A stretch of 64,000 nucleotides of DNA from Clostridiales bacterium (GCA_024698505.1 JAILRE010000018.1:1-64000); one strand, 5' to 3'; shown: positions 28,929 through 40,292, counted from the first letter of the stretch. A program made the numbers and translations. The notes: generated by a model from the sequence alone, not told the origin.

Positions 28929-28980
28929 ATTGTGCTTATCTGATAAGCACAATTATAAACCTCATATCTCGTCTTGTCAA
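28929..28980 (-). promoter_or_regulatory. Consensus SigA promoter with perfect 12-1-12 palindromic operator
   Basis: Minus strand TTGACA (28975-28980) - 17 nt - TATAAT (28952-28957); palindrome ATTGTGCTTATC-T-GATAAGCACAAT at 28929-28953. Confidence 0.85.
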
Positions 28981-29062
28981 TAATGAAAAACTGCCTGTTT
29001 AAGAATATTTGACGCCGCATTGCAGATAATAGGCGCATAACAGTTTGCAAGGAGTCAACGCA

Positions 29063-29617
29063 ATGAAAGCAACGGGAATCGTTAGAAGGATCGACGAGCT
29101 CGGAAGAGTCGTTATCCCAAAGGAGATCAGAAGGACGCTTAGGATCAGGGAAGGCGATCCTCTTGAGATATTCGTGGACCGCGAAGGAGGCGTTATACTC
29201 AAAAAGTATTCTCCCATTGGCGAGCTCGGAGATTTTGCCAGAGAGTACGCCGAGTCGATCCATCAATCGGTAGGGCATACTGCCGTTATCTGCGACAGGG
29301 ACGTCGTTATCGCCGTTTCGGGAGCGGGGAAAAAGGAGCTTCTTTCGCATCCCGTAAGCGAGAGGATAGAGGAGATAATGCAGTCGAGAAGACGCGTCTG
29401 CGCAAGCAGAAAAGCGGGGGAGGAGTTGCTTCCCGTAACTACTGACGACAGAGGAGAGGTTTTCTCCGCGGAGCTCATTATACCGATAATCTCGTCGGGC
29501 GACTCCATTGGCGCCGTGATACTTCTATCCCGTGAACCTGACGCCGTATTCAGCGAGACCGATATCAAGGTTTGCGAAACTGCGGCGGGCTTCATGGGAA
29601 AACAAATGGAATCATAA
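29063..29617 (+). CDS. spoVT: AbrB-family regulator, stage V sporulation protein T
   Basis: 'MKATGIVRRIDELGRVVIPKEIRRTLRIREGDPLEIFVDREGGVILKKYSPIGELGDFA' plus C-terminal GAF-like domain. Confidence 0.93.
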   Translation: MKATGIVRRIDELGRVVIPKEIRRTLRIREGDPLEIFVDREGGVILKKYSPIGELGDFAREYAESIHQSVGHTAVICDRDVVIAVSGAGKKELLSHPVSERIEEIMQSRRRVCASRKAGEELLPVTTDDRGEVFSAELIIPIISSGDSIGAVILLSREPDAVFSETDIKVCETAAGFMGKQMES

Positions 29618-29622
29618 TTCGG

Positions 29623-29648
29623 GGACGGCCTTGATCGGCCGTCCTTTA
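29623..29648 (+). terminator. Intrinsic terminator after spoVT
   Basis: GGACGGCC-TTGATC-GGCCGTCC-TTTATT. Confidence 0.75.
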
Positions 29649-29662
29649 TTCTATAAATCTGC

Positions 29663-29691
29663 TTGACAATATGCTTCTTGCGATGTAGAAT
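29663..29691 (+). promoter_or_regulatory. SigA-type promoter of the leuS leader
   Basis: TTGACA - 17 nt - TAGAAT. Confidence 0.8.
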
Positions 29692-29699
29692 AGGCAAAG

Positions 29700-29945
29700 A
29701 TGTAAAGGCTGTGAAGCGGAAAAGTAGTGATCGAGCCGTTTATTAAAGAGAGCCGCCGTTCGGTGCAAGGCGGCAAGGCAGATCCCGAAGCTCGCCGCAG
29801 AGCCCCCTTGCCGAACGGGAAACCCATTAAGCGGGGCGTAGTCGGGCGTTAACCGAATTCGAGCGGGCATTCTTGCCAACCGGAGTGGTACCGCGGAGTC
29901 TATCGTGCTTCGTCTCCTTTTGAGAGACGGAGTTTATTTTATTGC
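29700..29945 (+). ncRNA. T-box leader controlling leuS (candidate Leu CTC specifier at 29791-29793)
   Basis: Long structured leader; T-box motif TGGTACCGCGG at 29886-29896; terminator CGTCTC-CTTTTGA-GAGACG then T-rich; 'GAAGCTCGCC' in stem I context matches a Leu specifier. Confidence 0.92.
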
Positions 29946-29966
29946 AAAAACATCAAGGAGAAAAAT

Positions 29967-32375
29967 ATGGCTGCAGAAAGATACGACCATATCGCCATTG
30001 AAAAGAAATGGCAGGACAGATGGAATAAGGCTAAATGCTTTGAGGCGAAGGACGATTACACCCTGCCCAAGTATTACGCGCTTATAGAGTTCCCGTTTCC
30101 GAGCGGCGCGGGGCTTCACGTCGGGCATCCCCGCCCCTATACCGCGCTTGACGTTATCGCGCGAAAGAAGAGGCTCGAAGGCTACAACGTGCTCTTCCCG
30201 ATAGGCTATGACAGCTTCGGCCTTCCCACGGAGAACTACGCCATCAAGACGGGCGAGCACCCCATGAAGGTGACGGAGCGCAATATCTCCGTATTCCACC
30301 GCCAGCTCCAGATGCTCGGAATGAGCTTCGATTGGAGCCGCGAGCTTTATACCTCCGATCCCAATTACTATAAGTGGACGCAGTGGATATTCCTTAAGCT
30401 GTTCGAAAAAGGCCTTGCTTATAAAGCGGAGCTTCCGATCAATTTCTGCACCTCGTGCAAGGTCGGCCTCGCGAACGAGGAAGTCGTTGACGGCACCTGC
30501 GAGCGCTGCGGCGCGCCGGTTATCCGCATGGTAAGAAGCCAGTGGATGCTGAAGATCACCGCCTATGCCGACAGGCTGATCGACGATCTTGATAAGGTCG
30601 ATTTCTCCGAGCGCATCAAGACCACTCAGCGCAACTGGATAGGGCGAAGCACCGGCGCCGAGGTCACCTTCAGGATCGAAGGTTACCCCGAGGGGCTCAG
30701 GATCTACACCACGAGGCCCGATACCATGTTCGGCGCAACGTACATGGTAATAGCTCCCGAGCATCCGCTCGTTGACGTGCTCAAGGACAGGATCGAGAAC
30801 ATGGACGAGGTGCTCGCTTACCGCGAACAGGCCGCGCATAAGAGCGATTTTGAGCGCAGCGAGCTTGCCAAGGATAAGACCGGCGTTCCTCTTAAGGGCG
30901 TTTACGCCATCAATCCCTGCACCGAAAAGCCCATCCCCGTTTGGATCTCCGATTACGTCCTCATGGGTTACGGCACGGGCGCTATAATGGCGGTTCCCGG
31001 CCATGATACGAGGGACTGGGAGTTTGCCAAAAAGTTCGGTCTGCCCATTATCGAGGTCGTCGCCGGAGGCGATATCGAGAAGGAGGCCTTTACAGACTGC
31101 GAGACGGGCGTTCTCGTCAATTCGGGCTTCCTTAACGGTATGCAGGTCGAAGAGGCAAAGAAGGCCATCACCGCCTATCTCGAGGAGAAGGGCATTGGCC
31201 AAAAGAAGACGAATTTCAAGCTCCGCGATTGGCTGTTCTCCCGCCAGAGGTACTGGGGCGAGCCCATACCCCTCGTTTACTGCGAGCACTGCGGCTGGGT
31301 GCCCATCCCCGAGGATCAGCTTCCGCTGACTCTTCCGGACATCGATAACTATAAGCCCGCCGAGGACGGCTCCTCCGCGCTTGCCAGGGCGACCGATTGG
31401 ATCCACACCACCTGCCCGAAGTGCGGCGCACCTGCCGAGCGAGAGATCGATACAATGCCCAACTGGGCAGGTTCCAGCTGGTATTTCCTCAGGTACTGCG
31501 ATCCCAATAACGATAACTGCCTTGCAAGCAAGGAAGCGCTGGATTACTGGATGCCCGTCGACTGGTATAACGGCGGTATGGAGCATACCACGCTGCATCT
31601 GCTTTATTCGAGGTTCTGGCATAAGTTCCTCTACGATATCGGCGTCGTGAGCTGTCCCGAGCCCTATATGAAGCGCACGAGCCACGGAATGATACTTGCA
31701 GAGGACGGCCGCAAGATGTCCAAGAGCTTCGGCAACGTCATTAATCCCGACGATCTGTGCGAATCGCTCGGCGCGGATACCGTCCGCCTTTACGAGATGT
31801 TTATCGGCGCTTTCGAGCAGACCATCCCCTGGAGCACAACGGGCGTTATGGGCTGCCGCAGGTTCCTTGACCGCGTATGGCGTATGCTCGATATGGTGAA
31901 GGGGGAGGGCGAGCGCCCCGAAATGCGCTGTTCGCTCCACACCTGCATAAAGAAGGTCACCGAGGATACCGAACGCATGAAGTTCAATACGGCCATAGCT
32001 GGCATGATGAGCTTCGTCAACGACGTCTACGCCAACGGCAGCATTACCAGGGACGAGATGAGGACGCTCCTCATACTGCTCGATCCGTTCGCTCCTCATA
32101 TTGCGGAAGAGATGAACGAGCTCCTCGGCTTTGAACCCATCTACGAGGCTTCCTGGCCCAAGTGGGATGAATCCGCTCTCGTCAAGAACGAGAGGGAGCT
32201 CGGCATTCAGGTCAACGGCAAGCTCCGCGCGAGGATGAACGTTCCCGCCGAGATCTCCGAGGATGAGCTTCGCGAGCTCGTTCTTTCGAACGAAGAGCTG
32301 GCTCAGTGGCTTGCGGGAAAGACCGTTCGCAAGTTCATTGCAATAAGGAACATCGTTAACGTAGTAGTTGGATAA
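29967..32375 (+). CDS. leuS: Leucyl-tRNA synthetase
   Basis: 'PFPSGAGLHVGHPRPYTALDVIARKKRLEGYNVLFPIGYDSFGLPTENYAI', 'KMSKSFGNVINPDD'. Confidence 0.98.
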   Translation: MAAERYDHIAIEKKWQDRWNKAKCFEAKDDYTLPKYYALIEFPFPSGAGLHVGHPRPYTALDVIARKKRLEGYNVLFPIGYDSFGLPTENYAIKTGEHPMKVTERNISVFHRQLQMLGMSFDWSRELYTSDPNYYKWTQWIFLKLFEKGLAYKAELPINFCTSCKVGLANEEVVDGTCERCGAPVIRMVRSQWMLKITAYADRLIDDLDKVDFSERIKTTQRNWIGRSTGAEVTFRIEGYPEGLRIYTTRPDTMFGATYMVIAPEHPLVDVLKDRIENMDEVLAYREQAAHKSDFERSELAKDKTGVPLKGVYAINPCTEKPIPVWISDYVLMGYGTGAIMAVPGHDTRDWEFAKKFGLPIIEVVAGGDIEKEAFTDCETGVLVNSGFLNGMQVEEAKKAITAYLEEKGIGQKKTNFKLRDWLFSRQRYWGEPIPLVYCEHCGWVPIPEDQLPLTLPDIDNYKPAEDGSSALARATDWIHTTCPKCGAPAEREIDTMPNWAGSSWYFLRYCDPNNDNCLASKEALDYWMPVDWYNGGMEHTTLHLLYSRFWHKFLYDIGVVSCPEPYMKRTSHGMILAEDGRKMSKSFGNVINPDDLCESLGADTVRLYEMFIGAFEQTIPWSTTGVMGCRRFLDRVWRMLDMVKGEGERPEMRCSLHTCIKKVTEDTERMKFNTAIAGMMSFVNDVYANGSITRDEMRTLLILLDPFAPHIAEEMNELLGFEPIYEASWPKWDESALVKNERELGIQVNGKLRARMNVPAEISEDELRELVLSNEELAQWLAGKTVRKFIAIRNIVNVVVG

Positions 32376-32383
32376 TGAACAAG

Positions 32384-32414
32384 CGGGGCGCGTGATCCCA
32401 TGCGCCCCCTTATA
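32384..32414 (+). terminator. Candidate terminator hairpin after leuS
   Basis: GGGGCGC-GTGATCCCAT-GCGCCCC then TTATAT. Confidence 0.5.
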
Positions 32415-32420
32415 TCTGTT

Positions 32421-33083
32421 ATGGCAGGCAGGACAAAGGCTGAAAAATCGAGGATAGAGAAGAGGATGAGGGCCGAAAGGACGGTGATACCCATCGTCTG
32501 TGTTTTGGCTGTCGCCGCTTTTATAGTTATAGCTGCCGTTTTCGGCAAAACCGGCTCAGGGACCTTAGCCAAGACAACTCCGGAGCCTACTGCCGAACCC
32601 ACCGAGTACCCCTTCATCACAATCGTCGGCAGAATGGCCGAAGAGCTTGAAGGAGAAAAAGTGATCGGCGAAGACTATGCGGATTTCAGCTTTCGCAGTC
32701 CGGTCGACGGTTCATCCGTCACCGCGCACGTTTATCTCAAATCGGGCCTTGCCTGTATAAAGACAGTCAGGACGCTTGAAAAGAAATCCGATGAAGCCGT
32801 CGATCCCGACGATCCGTTCGGCGACGTCTACGCCGATGAGAGCGAGAAGCCGGGGGAGAGCGACGATCTTGAAAACGATATCGCTTCCGAGTTAGTCAGG
32901 ATCGTCTCTTTCGTGTATTCTCCCGCCGACGGCGAGAAGGCTTTGCATGACGTCAAAGACGCCCTCGTAAAGATAAGAGCGGGAGAGCTCCAAAAGACGG
33001 ATATCGTTTTCGGAGCTTATATCATGAGCTTTGATTATTCAGAGGCCGACAAGCTTCTCACCGTCATCTGCGAGCCTTCCTAA
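32421..33083 (+). CDS. Membrane-anchored extracytoplasmic protein of unknown function
   Basis: N-terminal TM 'TVIPIVCVLAVAAFIVIAAVFG' followed by PEPTAEPTE linker; start uncertain (32400 or 32421). Confidence 0.65.
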   Translation: MAGRTKAEKSRIEKRMRAERTVIPIVCVLAVAAFIVIAAVFGKTGSGTLAKTTPEPTAEPTEYPFITIVGRMAEELEGEKVIGEDYADFSFRSPVDGSSVTAHVYLKSGLACIKTVRTLEKKSDEAVDPDDPFGDVYADESEKPGESDDLENDIASELVRIVSFVYSPADGEKALHDVKDALVKIRAGELQKTDIVFGAYIMSFDYSEADKLLTVICEPS

Positions 33084-33179
33084 TCCATCTAATATATCAG
33101 ATTAAATACTTTACTTATTTCCCGGAATTATGTATAATCAAACTGCTTGAAAAAACAATCTCCAACGGAGGATCAAAAA

Positions 33180-33788
33180 ATGAGCATCGGTAACAGTAAA
33201 AGGTTTGATACCCGTAAACTCGTCGGCATCGCACTCCTTACGGCGATCGTCGTCGTTCTGCAGCTTCTAGGAAGCTTTATCCGTTTCGGTACTTTCTCTA
33301 TTTCCCTCGTTCTCATGCCCATCGTCGTCGGCGCCGCTCTCTTCGGAGTATGGGCCGGCGCTTGGCTCGGTTTTGTATTCGCGGTAGTCGTCCTGCTTCA
33401 GCCCGATACCGCGTTCTTCCTGGGGATCAATCCCGCGGGTACGGTTATCACCGTCATACTCAAGGGCGTTCTCTGCGGCGCGTGCGCGGGTCTCGTTTAC
33501 AAATTCCTTGCGGAGAAGATCAATACCGTTGCCGGCGTTATCGCGGCGGCTGCGGTTGCTCCCATAGTCAACACGGGAATATTCCTTATCGGATGCAGGC
33601 TCTTCTTCTGGGACACCATTAAGGAAATGGCCGCCGGCACCAAGTACGCGGATAACGTTGGCCTTTACCTTATCGTGTTCTTCGTAGGCCTCAATTTCGT
33701 ATTCGAGCTCGTTGTGAACCTCATTCTCTGCCCCGCGATAGTTTATCTTATCCGCATAGGCGAGAAGAGCATAGCCAGGAAAAAATAA
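33180..33788 (+). CDS. ECF transporter S component (substrate unassigned)
   Basis: 'LVGIALLTAIVVVLQLLGSFIRFGTFSISLVLMPIVVGAALFGVWAGAWLGFVFAVVVLLQ', six TMs. Confidence 0.88.
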   Translation: MSIGNSKRFDTRKLVGIALLTAIVVVLQLLGSFIRFGTFSISLVLMPIVVGAALFGVWAGAWLGFVFAVVVLLQPDTAFFLGINPAGTVITVILKGVLCGACAGLVYKFLAEKINTVAGVIAAAAVAPIVNTGIFLIGCRLFFWDTIKEMAAGTKYADNVGLYLIVFFVGLNFVFELVVNLILCPAIVYLIRIGEKSIARKK

Positions 33789-33800
33789 TCTTTATACCGA

Positions 33801-33829
33801 AAGGGCCGATCGTCAGATCGGCCTTTTTC
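33801..33829. terminator. Intrinsic terminator
   Basis: GGCCGATC-GTCA-GATCGGCC-TTTTTCTT. Confidence 0.8.
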
Positions 33830-34057
33830 TTATGCCGCTCCAAGATAGGTCAGTATGCTTCCGAACGACAGCATTATCTGTACCGCGAACAGGACGTAAC
33901 AAATTGTCTTCTTCGACGCGTCTTCTTTTTTAGAATAATATCGCGCTCCCCAAAGAGGAACGAGCGGGATAAGCGCGGCGTATATCACGAATAGGATCTT
34001 TATGAGCATATTCATCACCTCGGTCGTATGATACCATTCGACACGATACGGCTTCAA
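33830..34057 (-). CDS. Small two-TM membrane protein (true start probably internal)
   Basis: 'MLIKILFVIYAALIPLVPLWGARYYSKKEDASKKTICYVLFAVQIMLSFGSILTYLG'. Confidence 0.5.
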   Translation of the reverse strand: MKPYRVEWYHTTEVMNMLIKILFVIYAALIPLVPLWGARYYSKKEDASKKTICYVLFAVQIMLSFGSILTYLGAA

Positions 34058-34167
34058 TCGTGGCTTTATGACAGAATTGACAAATTAATGAATTCGGAAA
34101 ATAAGACTATGAAATACGCCTCTTTGGTGATATAATTCAAAGTGAGAATTTATAGGAGTATTATCGG

Positions 34168-36192
34168 ATGAACGTATTCAAGGCGGTTTCGCCTTTCGAG
34201 CCGACGGGCGATCAGCCGCAGGCGATAGACAAGCTTGCAGAGGGCGTCATGCGCGGAGACAGGCTCCAGGTCCTGCTCGGCGTGACCGGCTCGGGAAAGA
34301 CCTTTACGATGGCGAAAGTCATTGAAAAGGTGCAGAAACCCACGCTCGTCATCGCGCATAACAAAACGCTTGCGGCCCAGCTTTGTTCGGAGCTTAAGGA
34401 GTTCTTCCCGGACAGCGCTGTGGAGTATTTCGTGAGCTATTATGATTACTATCAGCCGGAAGCGTATATCGCTTCATCCGATACCTATATCGAGAAGGTT
34501 TCATCCGTCAATGAGGAGATAGACAGGCTGCGTCACAGCGCGACCTGCGCGCTGTACGAGCGGAAGGACGTCATAATAGTCGCATCCGTTTCCTGCATTT
34601 ACGCGCTCGGCAGCCCCGAGGAATACTCCAGGATGAGCATTTCGCTCAGGATCGGCATGGAGATAGAGCGCGACGCTATTCTGAGAAAGCTCGTTGAAAT
34701 GCAGTATCAAAGAAACGAGCTCGATTTCTCGCGCGGAACGTTCAGGGTAAAGGGCGACGTCATCGAGGTATTTCCGATGAGCGAGAATGAAAAGGCCTAC
34801 CGTATAGAAATGTTCGGCGATGAGATCGAGAACATTTCCGAGATCACTGTCGTTACGGGCCAGCCTATCAGGTCGCTCGCGCATATAGTGATTTTCCCCG
34901 CGACGCATTACGCCGCCGATCAGGAGAAGACCGAAGAGGCGCTTGAACAGATCAAGCATGACATGATCGAACGCGTAAAGGAATTCAAAGCGCAGAACAA
35001 GCTTATTGAGGCGCAGCGCATTGAACAGCGTACGACCTTCGATATGGAAATGATGCGCGAGATCGGCTACTGCCAGGGCATTGAGAATTATTCCCGTTAT
35101 TTCGACGGACGAAAGCCGGGCGAGCCGCCGTTCACACTGATGGATTATTTCCCGAAAGGATTCCTGACGATAATAGACGAATCCCACGTTACGCTTCCGC
35201 AGCTTCGCGCCATGTACCGCGGTGATCTTTCAAGGAAGACGGAGCTCGTGGAATACGGCTTCAGGATCCCCAGCGCGTACGATAACAGGCCCTTGACTTT
35301 CGACGAGTTCGAGCAGCGAGTCGATCAGTTGATCTGCGTCAGCGCAACGCCCGGCGATTACGAGCTTGAAAAGGCAACTCAGGTCGCAGAACAGATAATA
35401 AGGCCCACCGGACTCGTCGATCCCGAGATCGACGTAAGGCCCGTTACGGGGCAGGTGGACGATCTTCTGGGCGAGATAAGGCTCACGGCCGAAAAAGGCT
35501 ACAGAACGCTCGTAACGACGCTCACGAAGCGTATGGCCGAGATGCTGACGGAATATCTCGACGGAATGGGCGTAAGAGTCAGATACATGCATTCCGATAT
35601 CGAGACCATCGAGAGGATGGAGATAATAAGGGATCTCAGGCTCGGCGAATTCGACGTGCTCGTCGGCATCAACCTTTTGAGGGAGGGCCTGGATCTTCCC
35701 GAGGTCGGGCTCGTCGCCATACTCGACGCCGATAAGGAGGGCTTCCTCAGGTCTACCACTTCGCTCGTTCAGACTGTGGGACGCGCGGCAAGGAACGTCG
35801 ACGGCAGAGTCATCATGTACGCCGATACAATTACCGACTCCATGCAGCGCGCTATCGACGAGACCAACCGCCGCAGAGAGATCCAGCTTCGGTATAATAA
35901 GGAGCATAACATAACTCCCAAGAGCATTAAGAAAGCCGTCCATGACGTTATCGAGATAAGCTCCAAGGCAAAAGCAAGCAAGGACGGAATGACGGACGCC
36001 GAACGCATGGAGCGCATCAGGATAATCACCGAACAGATGCGTCAGGCGGCTATGGAGCTTGAATTCGAGGAAGCCGCGAAGCTGAGGGACGAACTGTTCA
36101 GGCTCCAGGGCAAGGAGCCGGATGAAGCTCCCAAAGCCTTGCCGGGTACTCCCGGAAGCCGCAGGAAGGCCAGACAAAGGACCAGAAAATGA
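34168..36192 (+). CDS. uvrB: Excinuclease ABC subunit B
   Basis: '[42 protein letters not shown]', '[15 protein letters not shown]', C-terminal UVR domain. Confidence 0.99.
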   Translation: MNVFKAVSPFEPTGDQPQAIDKLAEGVMRGDRLQVLLGVTGSGKTFTMAKVIEKVQKPTLVIAHNKTLAAQLCSELKEFFPDSAVEYFVSYYDYYQPEAYIASSDTYIEKVSSVNEEIDRLRHSATCALYERKDVIIVASVSCIYALGSPEEYSRMSISLRIGMEIERDAILRKLVEMQYQRNELDFSRGTFRVKGDVIEVFPMSENEKAYRIEMFGDEIENISEITVVTGQPIRSLAHIVIFPATHYAADQEKTEEALEQIKHDMIERVKEFKAQNKLIEAQRIEQRTTFDMEMMREIGYCQGIENYSRYFDGRKPGEPPFTLMDYFPKGFLTIIDESHVTLPQLRAMYRGDLSRKTELVEYGFRIPSAYDNRPLTFDEFEQRVDQLICVSATPGDYELEKATQVAEQIIRPTGLVDPEIDVRPVTGQVDDLLGEIRLTAEKGYRTLVTTLTKRMAEMLTEYLDGMGVRVRYMHSDIETIERMEIIRDLRLGEFDVLVGINLLREGLDLPEVGLVAILDADKEGFLRSTTSLVQTVGRAARNVDGRVIMYADTITDSMQRAIDETNRRREIQLRYNKEHNITPKSIKKAVHDVIEISSKAKASKDGMTDAERMERIRIITEQMRQAAMELEFEEAAKLRDELFRLQGKEPDEAPKALPGTPGSRRKARQRTRK

Positions 36193-39014
36193 AGGACAGC
36201 ATCTATATTCAGGGGGCGAGGGAGAACAACCTTAAAAACGTTTCCCTCGAGCTTCCCAGGAACAAGTTCATAGTATTCACAGGCGTTTCGGGCTCGGGCA
36301 AATCCTCGCTCGCTTTCGATACGATTTATGCGGAGGGGCAGAGGAGATACGTTGAATCCCTCTCGGCCTACGCAAGGCAGTTCCTCGGACAGATGGACAA
36401 ACCCGACGTCGATCATATCGAGGGGCTTTCTCCCGCAATATCCATTGACCAGAAGAGCACCTCGAACAACCCCAGATCCACAGTCGGCACGGTCACCGAG
36501 ATAAACGATTATCTTCGTCTGCTTTACGCAAGGATCGGTCACCCGCATTGCCCCCAATGCGGAAAGCCGATAGAGAAGCAGAGCATCGACCAGGTAGTCG
36601 ACCGCGTAATGGGATTCGACGAGGGCACTAAGATACTCGTAATAGCTCCCGTTGTAAGGGCGCGAAAGGGCGAGCATAAGAGCGTTTTCGAACGCATACG
36701 CAAGGAGGGCTACGTCCGCGTCAAGGTCGACGGAACGGTCTACGACGTCAACGAAGTTCCCGATCTCGATAAGAAAAAGAAGCACACCATCGACGCGGTA
36801 GTCGACAGGCTCGTTATCAGAAAAGGGATCGAATCGAGGCTCAGCGATTCTTTGGAGACCGCTTTCAGCTTCGGCGAGGGGTTGGCAAAAGTCGTTAAAA
36901 CCGACGGAGAGGAGTATCTTTTCTCTCAGAATTACGCTTGCCCCGATTGCGGCATCAGCATAGAAGAGCTTACGCCGAGGATGTTCTCGTTCAACAGTCC
37001 GTTCGGCGCTTGCCCCGAGTGCACGGGCCTCGGCTTTATGCTTACGATGGATGAACAGCTCGTCGTTCCCGATACCAAGCTTTCGCTCAACGAAGGAGCG
37101 ATCTCCGTTTCCGGCTGGCAGAGCAATTCGAAAAACACCATCGCCAATATGTATTTCACCGCCATAGAGAAGGAATACGGCTTTGACGGCGATACTCCCT
37201 GGGAGAAGATCCCCGAGGCGGGCCAAAAGGCCATCCTCTACGGAACGGGCGAAAAGCGTCTGCACGTCGAGTACCAGAAGGAATACGGCAACGGTACGTT
37301 CGACACTCCTTTTGAGGGCGTCATCCCAAACCTGCAGAGGCGTTACCGCGAGACGCAGTCCGATTGGTCCAAGCAGGAGCTTGAAGCCTATATGCGAAAT
37401 ACGCCCTGTCCCGCGTGCGGCGGAAAGAGGCTGAAGCCCGAATCCCTTGCAGTGACCGTCGGCGGGAAGTCTATCGCAGAAGTATCCGATATGTCCGTCG
37501 GCAAGGCGCTTGCATTCATTAAGGATCTGAAGCTCACAAAATCCGAAGGGATAATCGCCGCGCAGATAGTTAAGGAGCTGAACGCAAGGCTCGGATTCCT
37601 CATAAACGTAGGTCTTGATTATCTGACCCTTTCAAGGGCGTCATCTTCGCTTTCCGGCGGCGAGGCACAGAGGATAAGGCTCGCCACGCAGATAGGTTCC
37701 GGCCTTGTAGGAGTCCTCTACATACTTGACGAGCCGAGCATAGGTCTCCATCAAAGGGACAACCGAAAGCTGCTCGACGCGCTCTGCGGACTCAGGGATC
37801 TGGGCAATACGCTCATCGTCGTAGAGCATGACGAGGAGACCATAAGGACGGCGGACCATATCGTCGATATCGGCATTGGCGCGGGCGAACACGGCGGAAA
37901 CGTCATCGCGCAGGGCAGCCTTGAAGAGATAATGGCCGTTCCCGAATCCGTCACGGGGCAGTTCCTGACCGGGAAAAGGGTAATAAAGGTCCCCGAAAAA
38001 CGCCGCAAATGCAGCGGGAATTGGCTCTCCGTGCGCGGGGCAAGGGTCAACAACCTCAAGAACATCGACGTTGACGTTCCGCTCGGCGTATTCACGTGCG
38101 TAACGGGCGTATCGGGCTCCGGTAAATCGAGCCTCGTAAACGAAATAATAAAGAAATCGCTGCTTCACGATCTTAACCGCGCAAGGATAAGACCGGGCGA
38201 CCATGACAGCATCGAAGGCGCAGAGCATCTAGATAAGATAATCGATATTGATCAATCGCCCATCGGCAGGACGCCGAGGAGCAATCCCGCGACCTATACC
38301 GGAGTATTCGATCTTATAAGGGACGTTTTCGCACAGACTCCCGACGCGAAGCTTCGCGGCTTCAATTCGGGAAGGTTCAGCTTCAACGTCAAGGGAGGTC
38401 GCTGCGAAGCCTGCTCCGGCGACGGTATCCTGAAGATAGAGATGCATTTCCTTTCGGACGTTTACGTTCCCTGCGAGGTTTGCAAGGGAAAACGTTACAA
38501 CAGGGAAACGCTTGAAGTCCGATACAAGGGTAAGACCATAGCAGACGTGCTCGATATGACCGCCGAGGAGGCATACCGTTTCTTTAAGCCCCTGCCGAAG
38601 ATCGCAAGGAAGCTCGAGACGCTTTGCGACGTCGGTCTGGGCTACATCAAGCTCGGTCAGCCCTCGACCACGCTGTCGGGCGGCGAGGCGCAGAGGGTGA
38701 AGCTTGCCACGGAGCTTGCGAGAAAGAACACCGGAAGGACTCTTTACGTCCTTGACGAGCCTACGACGGGGCTTCACGTAGCCGACGTCGAGCGTCTGCT
38801 GGAGATCCTGCAAAGGCTCTGCGACGGAGGCAGCACGGTTCTTGTTATAGAACACAACCTTGACGTAATAAAGACCGCTGATTACATAATCGATCTCGGC
38901 CCAGAGGGCGGCGACGCCGGAGGCACGGTAATTGCCTGCGGAACGCCCGAAGAGGTGGCTGAGTGCAAAGAAAGCTATACAGGGCATTTTCTTAAGGAAA
39001 TACTGAAAAAATAA
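36189..39014 (+). CDS. uvrA: Excinuclease ABC subunit A
   Basis: '[58 protein letters not shown]', CxxC Zn motifs, two ABC signatures. Confidence 0.99.
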   Translation: MKDSIYIQGARENNLKNVSLELPRNKFIVFTGVSGSGKSSLAFDTIYAEGQRRYVESLSAYARQFLGQMDKPDVDHIEGLSPAISIDQKSTSNNPRSTVGTVTEINDYLRLLYARIGHPHCPQCGKPIEKQSIDQVVDRVMGFDEGTKILVIAPVVRARKGEHKSVFERIRKEGYVRVKVDGTVYDVNEVPDLDKKKKHTIDAVVDRLVIRKGIESRLSDSLETAFSFGEGLAKVVKTDGEEYLFSQNYACPDCGISIEELTPRMFSFNSPFGACPECTGLGFMLTMDEQLVVPDTKLSLNEGAISVSGWQSNSKNTIANMYFTAIEKEYGFDGDTPWEKIPEAGQKAILYGTGEKRLHVEYQKEYGNGTFDTPFEGVIPNLQRRYRETQSDWSKQELEAYMRNTPCPACGGKRLKPESLAVTVGGKSIAEVSDMSVGKALAFIKDLKLTKSEGIIAAQIVKELNARLGFLINVGLDYLTLSRASSSLSGGEAQRIRLATQIGSGLVGVLYILDEPSIGLHQRDNRKLLDALCGLRDLGNTLIVVEHDEETIRTADHIVDIGIGAGEHGGNVIAQGSLEEIMAVPESVTGQFLTGKRVIKVPEKRRKCSGNWLSVRGARVNNLKNIDVDVPLGVFTCVTGVSGSGKSSLVNEIIKKSLLHDLNRARIRPGDHDSIEGAEHLDKIIDIDQSPIGRTPRSNPATYTGVFDLIRDVFAQTPDAKLRGFNSGRFSFNVKGGRCEACSGDGILKIEMHFLSDVYVPCEVCKGKRYNRETLEVRYKGKTIADVLDMTAEEAYRFFKPLPKIARKLETLCDVGLGYIKLGQPSTTLSGGEAQRVKLATELARKNTGRTLYVLDEPTTGLHVADVERLLEILQRLCDGGSTVLVIEHNLDVIKTADYIIDLGPEGGDAGGTVIACGTPEEVAECKESYTGHFLKEILKK

Positions 39015-39038
39015 CGAAAGGACAGGGGAGAGGCAACA

Positions 39039-39782
39039 GTGGATTCTACGATGGGAAAATGGTATGAGGCCGCGAAAAAGAGGGTCTCGGTCCGTAAGTA
39101 TTCGGATGGCGCGAGCAGGGATGAGATACTTGAGCTCAAGGACGTAGCCAATTATCTGAGCACGGATGAAGTCAGGATAGTCGTCGGGAAAAAAGACGGT
39201 ATCTTTAACGCGCTTATAGGTAAAACAATATCCGGCACCGATACCTTCGCCGCTGTTATCAGCCGCGAGGGCGACAACGATTACATGGTCGGTTCCGTCG
39301 GCGAGGCTTTCGTGCTCGAATGCACGGCTATGGGATACGGCACGTGCTGGCTCGGGCTTTCCTACAATAAAGCGCTTGCAAACTCCTTTATAAGGCTTGA
39401 CGACGACGAAAAGATCCGCTGTCTGATATCCGTGGGGCATTACGTTATCGAGCCCGCTCACAAGAGGACTCGCAAAACAATATATAATCTTACGGGCCTT
39501 GAGGATCACGCTTTTAGGCAGCTTCCGGATTGGCAGAAATGCGCTATCGAGTGCGGCAGGCTTGCTCCGTCCGCAAGGAACGCCCAGCCCTGGGAATTCG
39601 ACGTTTTGAACGATTCCCTGCAGGTGGCCTGTGTTTCGAAAAATTTCGGATACGGCGGCATCGACTGCGGTATCGCCATGCTGCATCTTGAGATCGGCGC
39701 GGCGCATTGCGGCGTCTACGGAGACTGGCAGATCGAAGACAGATTGCCGTTGTTTACCGTGAATTACAGATCCGAGTCATGA
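39039..39782 (+). CDS. Nitroreductase-family protein
   Basis: 'RVSVRKYSDGASRDEI', 'GSVGEAFVLECTAMGYGTCWLG', 'LAPSARNAQPWEFDVLND'. Confidence 0.85.
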   Translation: MDSTMGKWYEAAKKRVSVRKYSDGASRDEILELKDVANYLSTDEVRIVVGKKDGIFNALIGKTISGTDTFAAVISREGDNDYMVGSVGEAFVLECTAMGYGTCWLGLSYNKALANSFIRLDDDEKIRCLISVGHYVIEPAHKRTRKTIYNLTGLEDHAFRQLPDWQKCAIECGRLAPSARNAQPWEFDVLNDSLQVACVSKNFGYGGIDCGIAMLHLEIGAAHCGVYGDWQIEDRLPLFTVNYRSES

Positions 39783-40270
39783 AAAAGGTTTCGATCTATA
39801 CGGACGGCGCCTGCTCGGGCAATCCGGGCATGGGCGGCTGGGCCGCAATACTGATGTACAGATCCGTCAGGAAAGAGATCTCGGGAAACGCGCTTGAAAC
39901 GACGAATAACCGCATGGAGATAACCGCGGCGCTCGAGGGGCTTGAAGCTTTGAAGGAACCGTGCGCTGTGGATATCTATACGGACAGCGCGTATCTTTAC
40001 AACGCGTTTCACGAAGGCTGGATCTATAATTGGATTCGCAACGGGTTCGTAAAAACCAACAAGAAGCCAGTTGAGAATCGCGATCTCTGGGAGCGCATGA
40101 TCGAGCTTACGCGAAAACACAAAGTCAACTGGAACAAGGTCAAAGGTCACGCGGATAACGAATACAACAATCGCTGCGATCAGCTTGCAAGAGCCGAAAT
40201 CAAGAAACTGCGTGAAACCGTCGATCCAAAGCCTTTGGAAGGGCTTGAAGCCCAAGAACCCCTAAAATAA
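39779..40270 (+). CDS. rnhA: Ribonuclease HI
   Basis: 'VSIYTDGACSGNPGMGGWAAIL', 'TTNNRMEITAALEGL', 'YTDSAYLYNAF', 'KVKGHADNEYNNRCDQLA'. Confidence 0.95.
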   Translation: MKKVSIYTDGACSGNPGMGGWAAILMYRSVRKEISGNALETTNNRMEITAALEGLEALKEPCAVDIYTDSAYLYNAFHEGWIYNWIRNGFVKTNKKPVENRDLWERMIELTRKHKVNWNKVKGHADNEYNNRCDQLARAEIKKLRETVDPKPLEGLEAQEPLK

Positions 40271-40292
40271 TATATTTCGCTGAAACGCACAT

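Noticed and set aside
29934-32099. 721-aa minus-strand ORF opposite leuS
   Set aside because: Antisense shadow of leuS; no recognisable domain.
33084-33179. Possible riboswitch upstream of the ECF S component
   Set aside because: Only ~95 nt, AT-rich, with no recognisable FMN/TPP/folate/cobalamin riboswitch core.
38229-39707. 492-aa minus-strand ORF over the end of uvrA and the nitroreductase gene
   Set aside because: Spans two well-supported plus-strand genes; no coherent domain.
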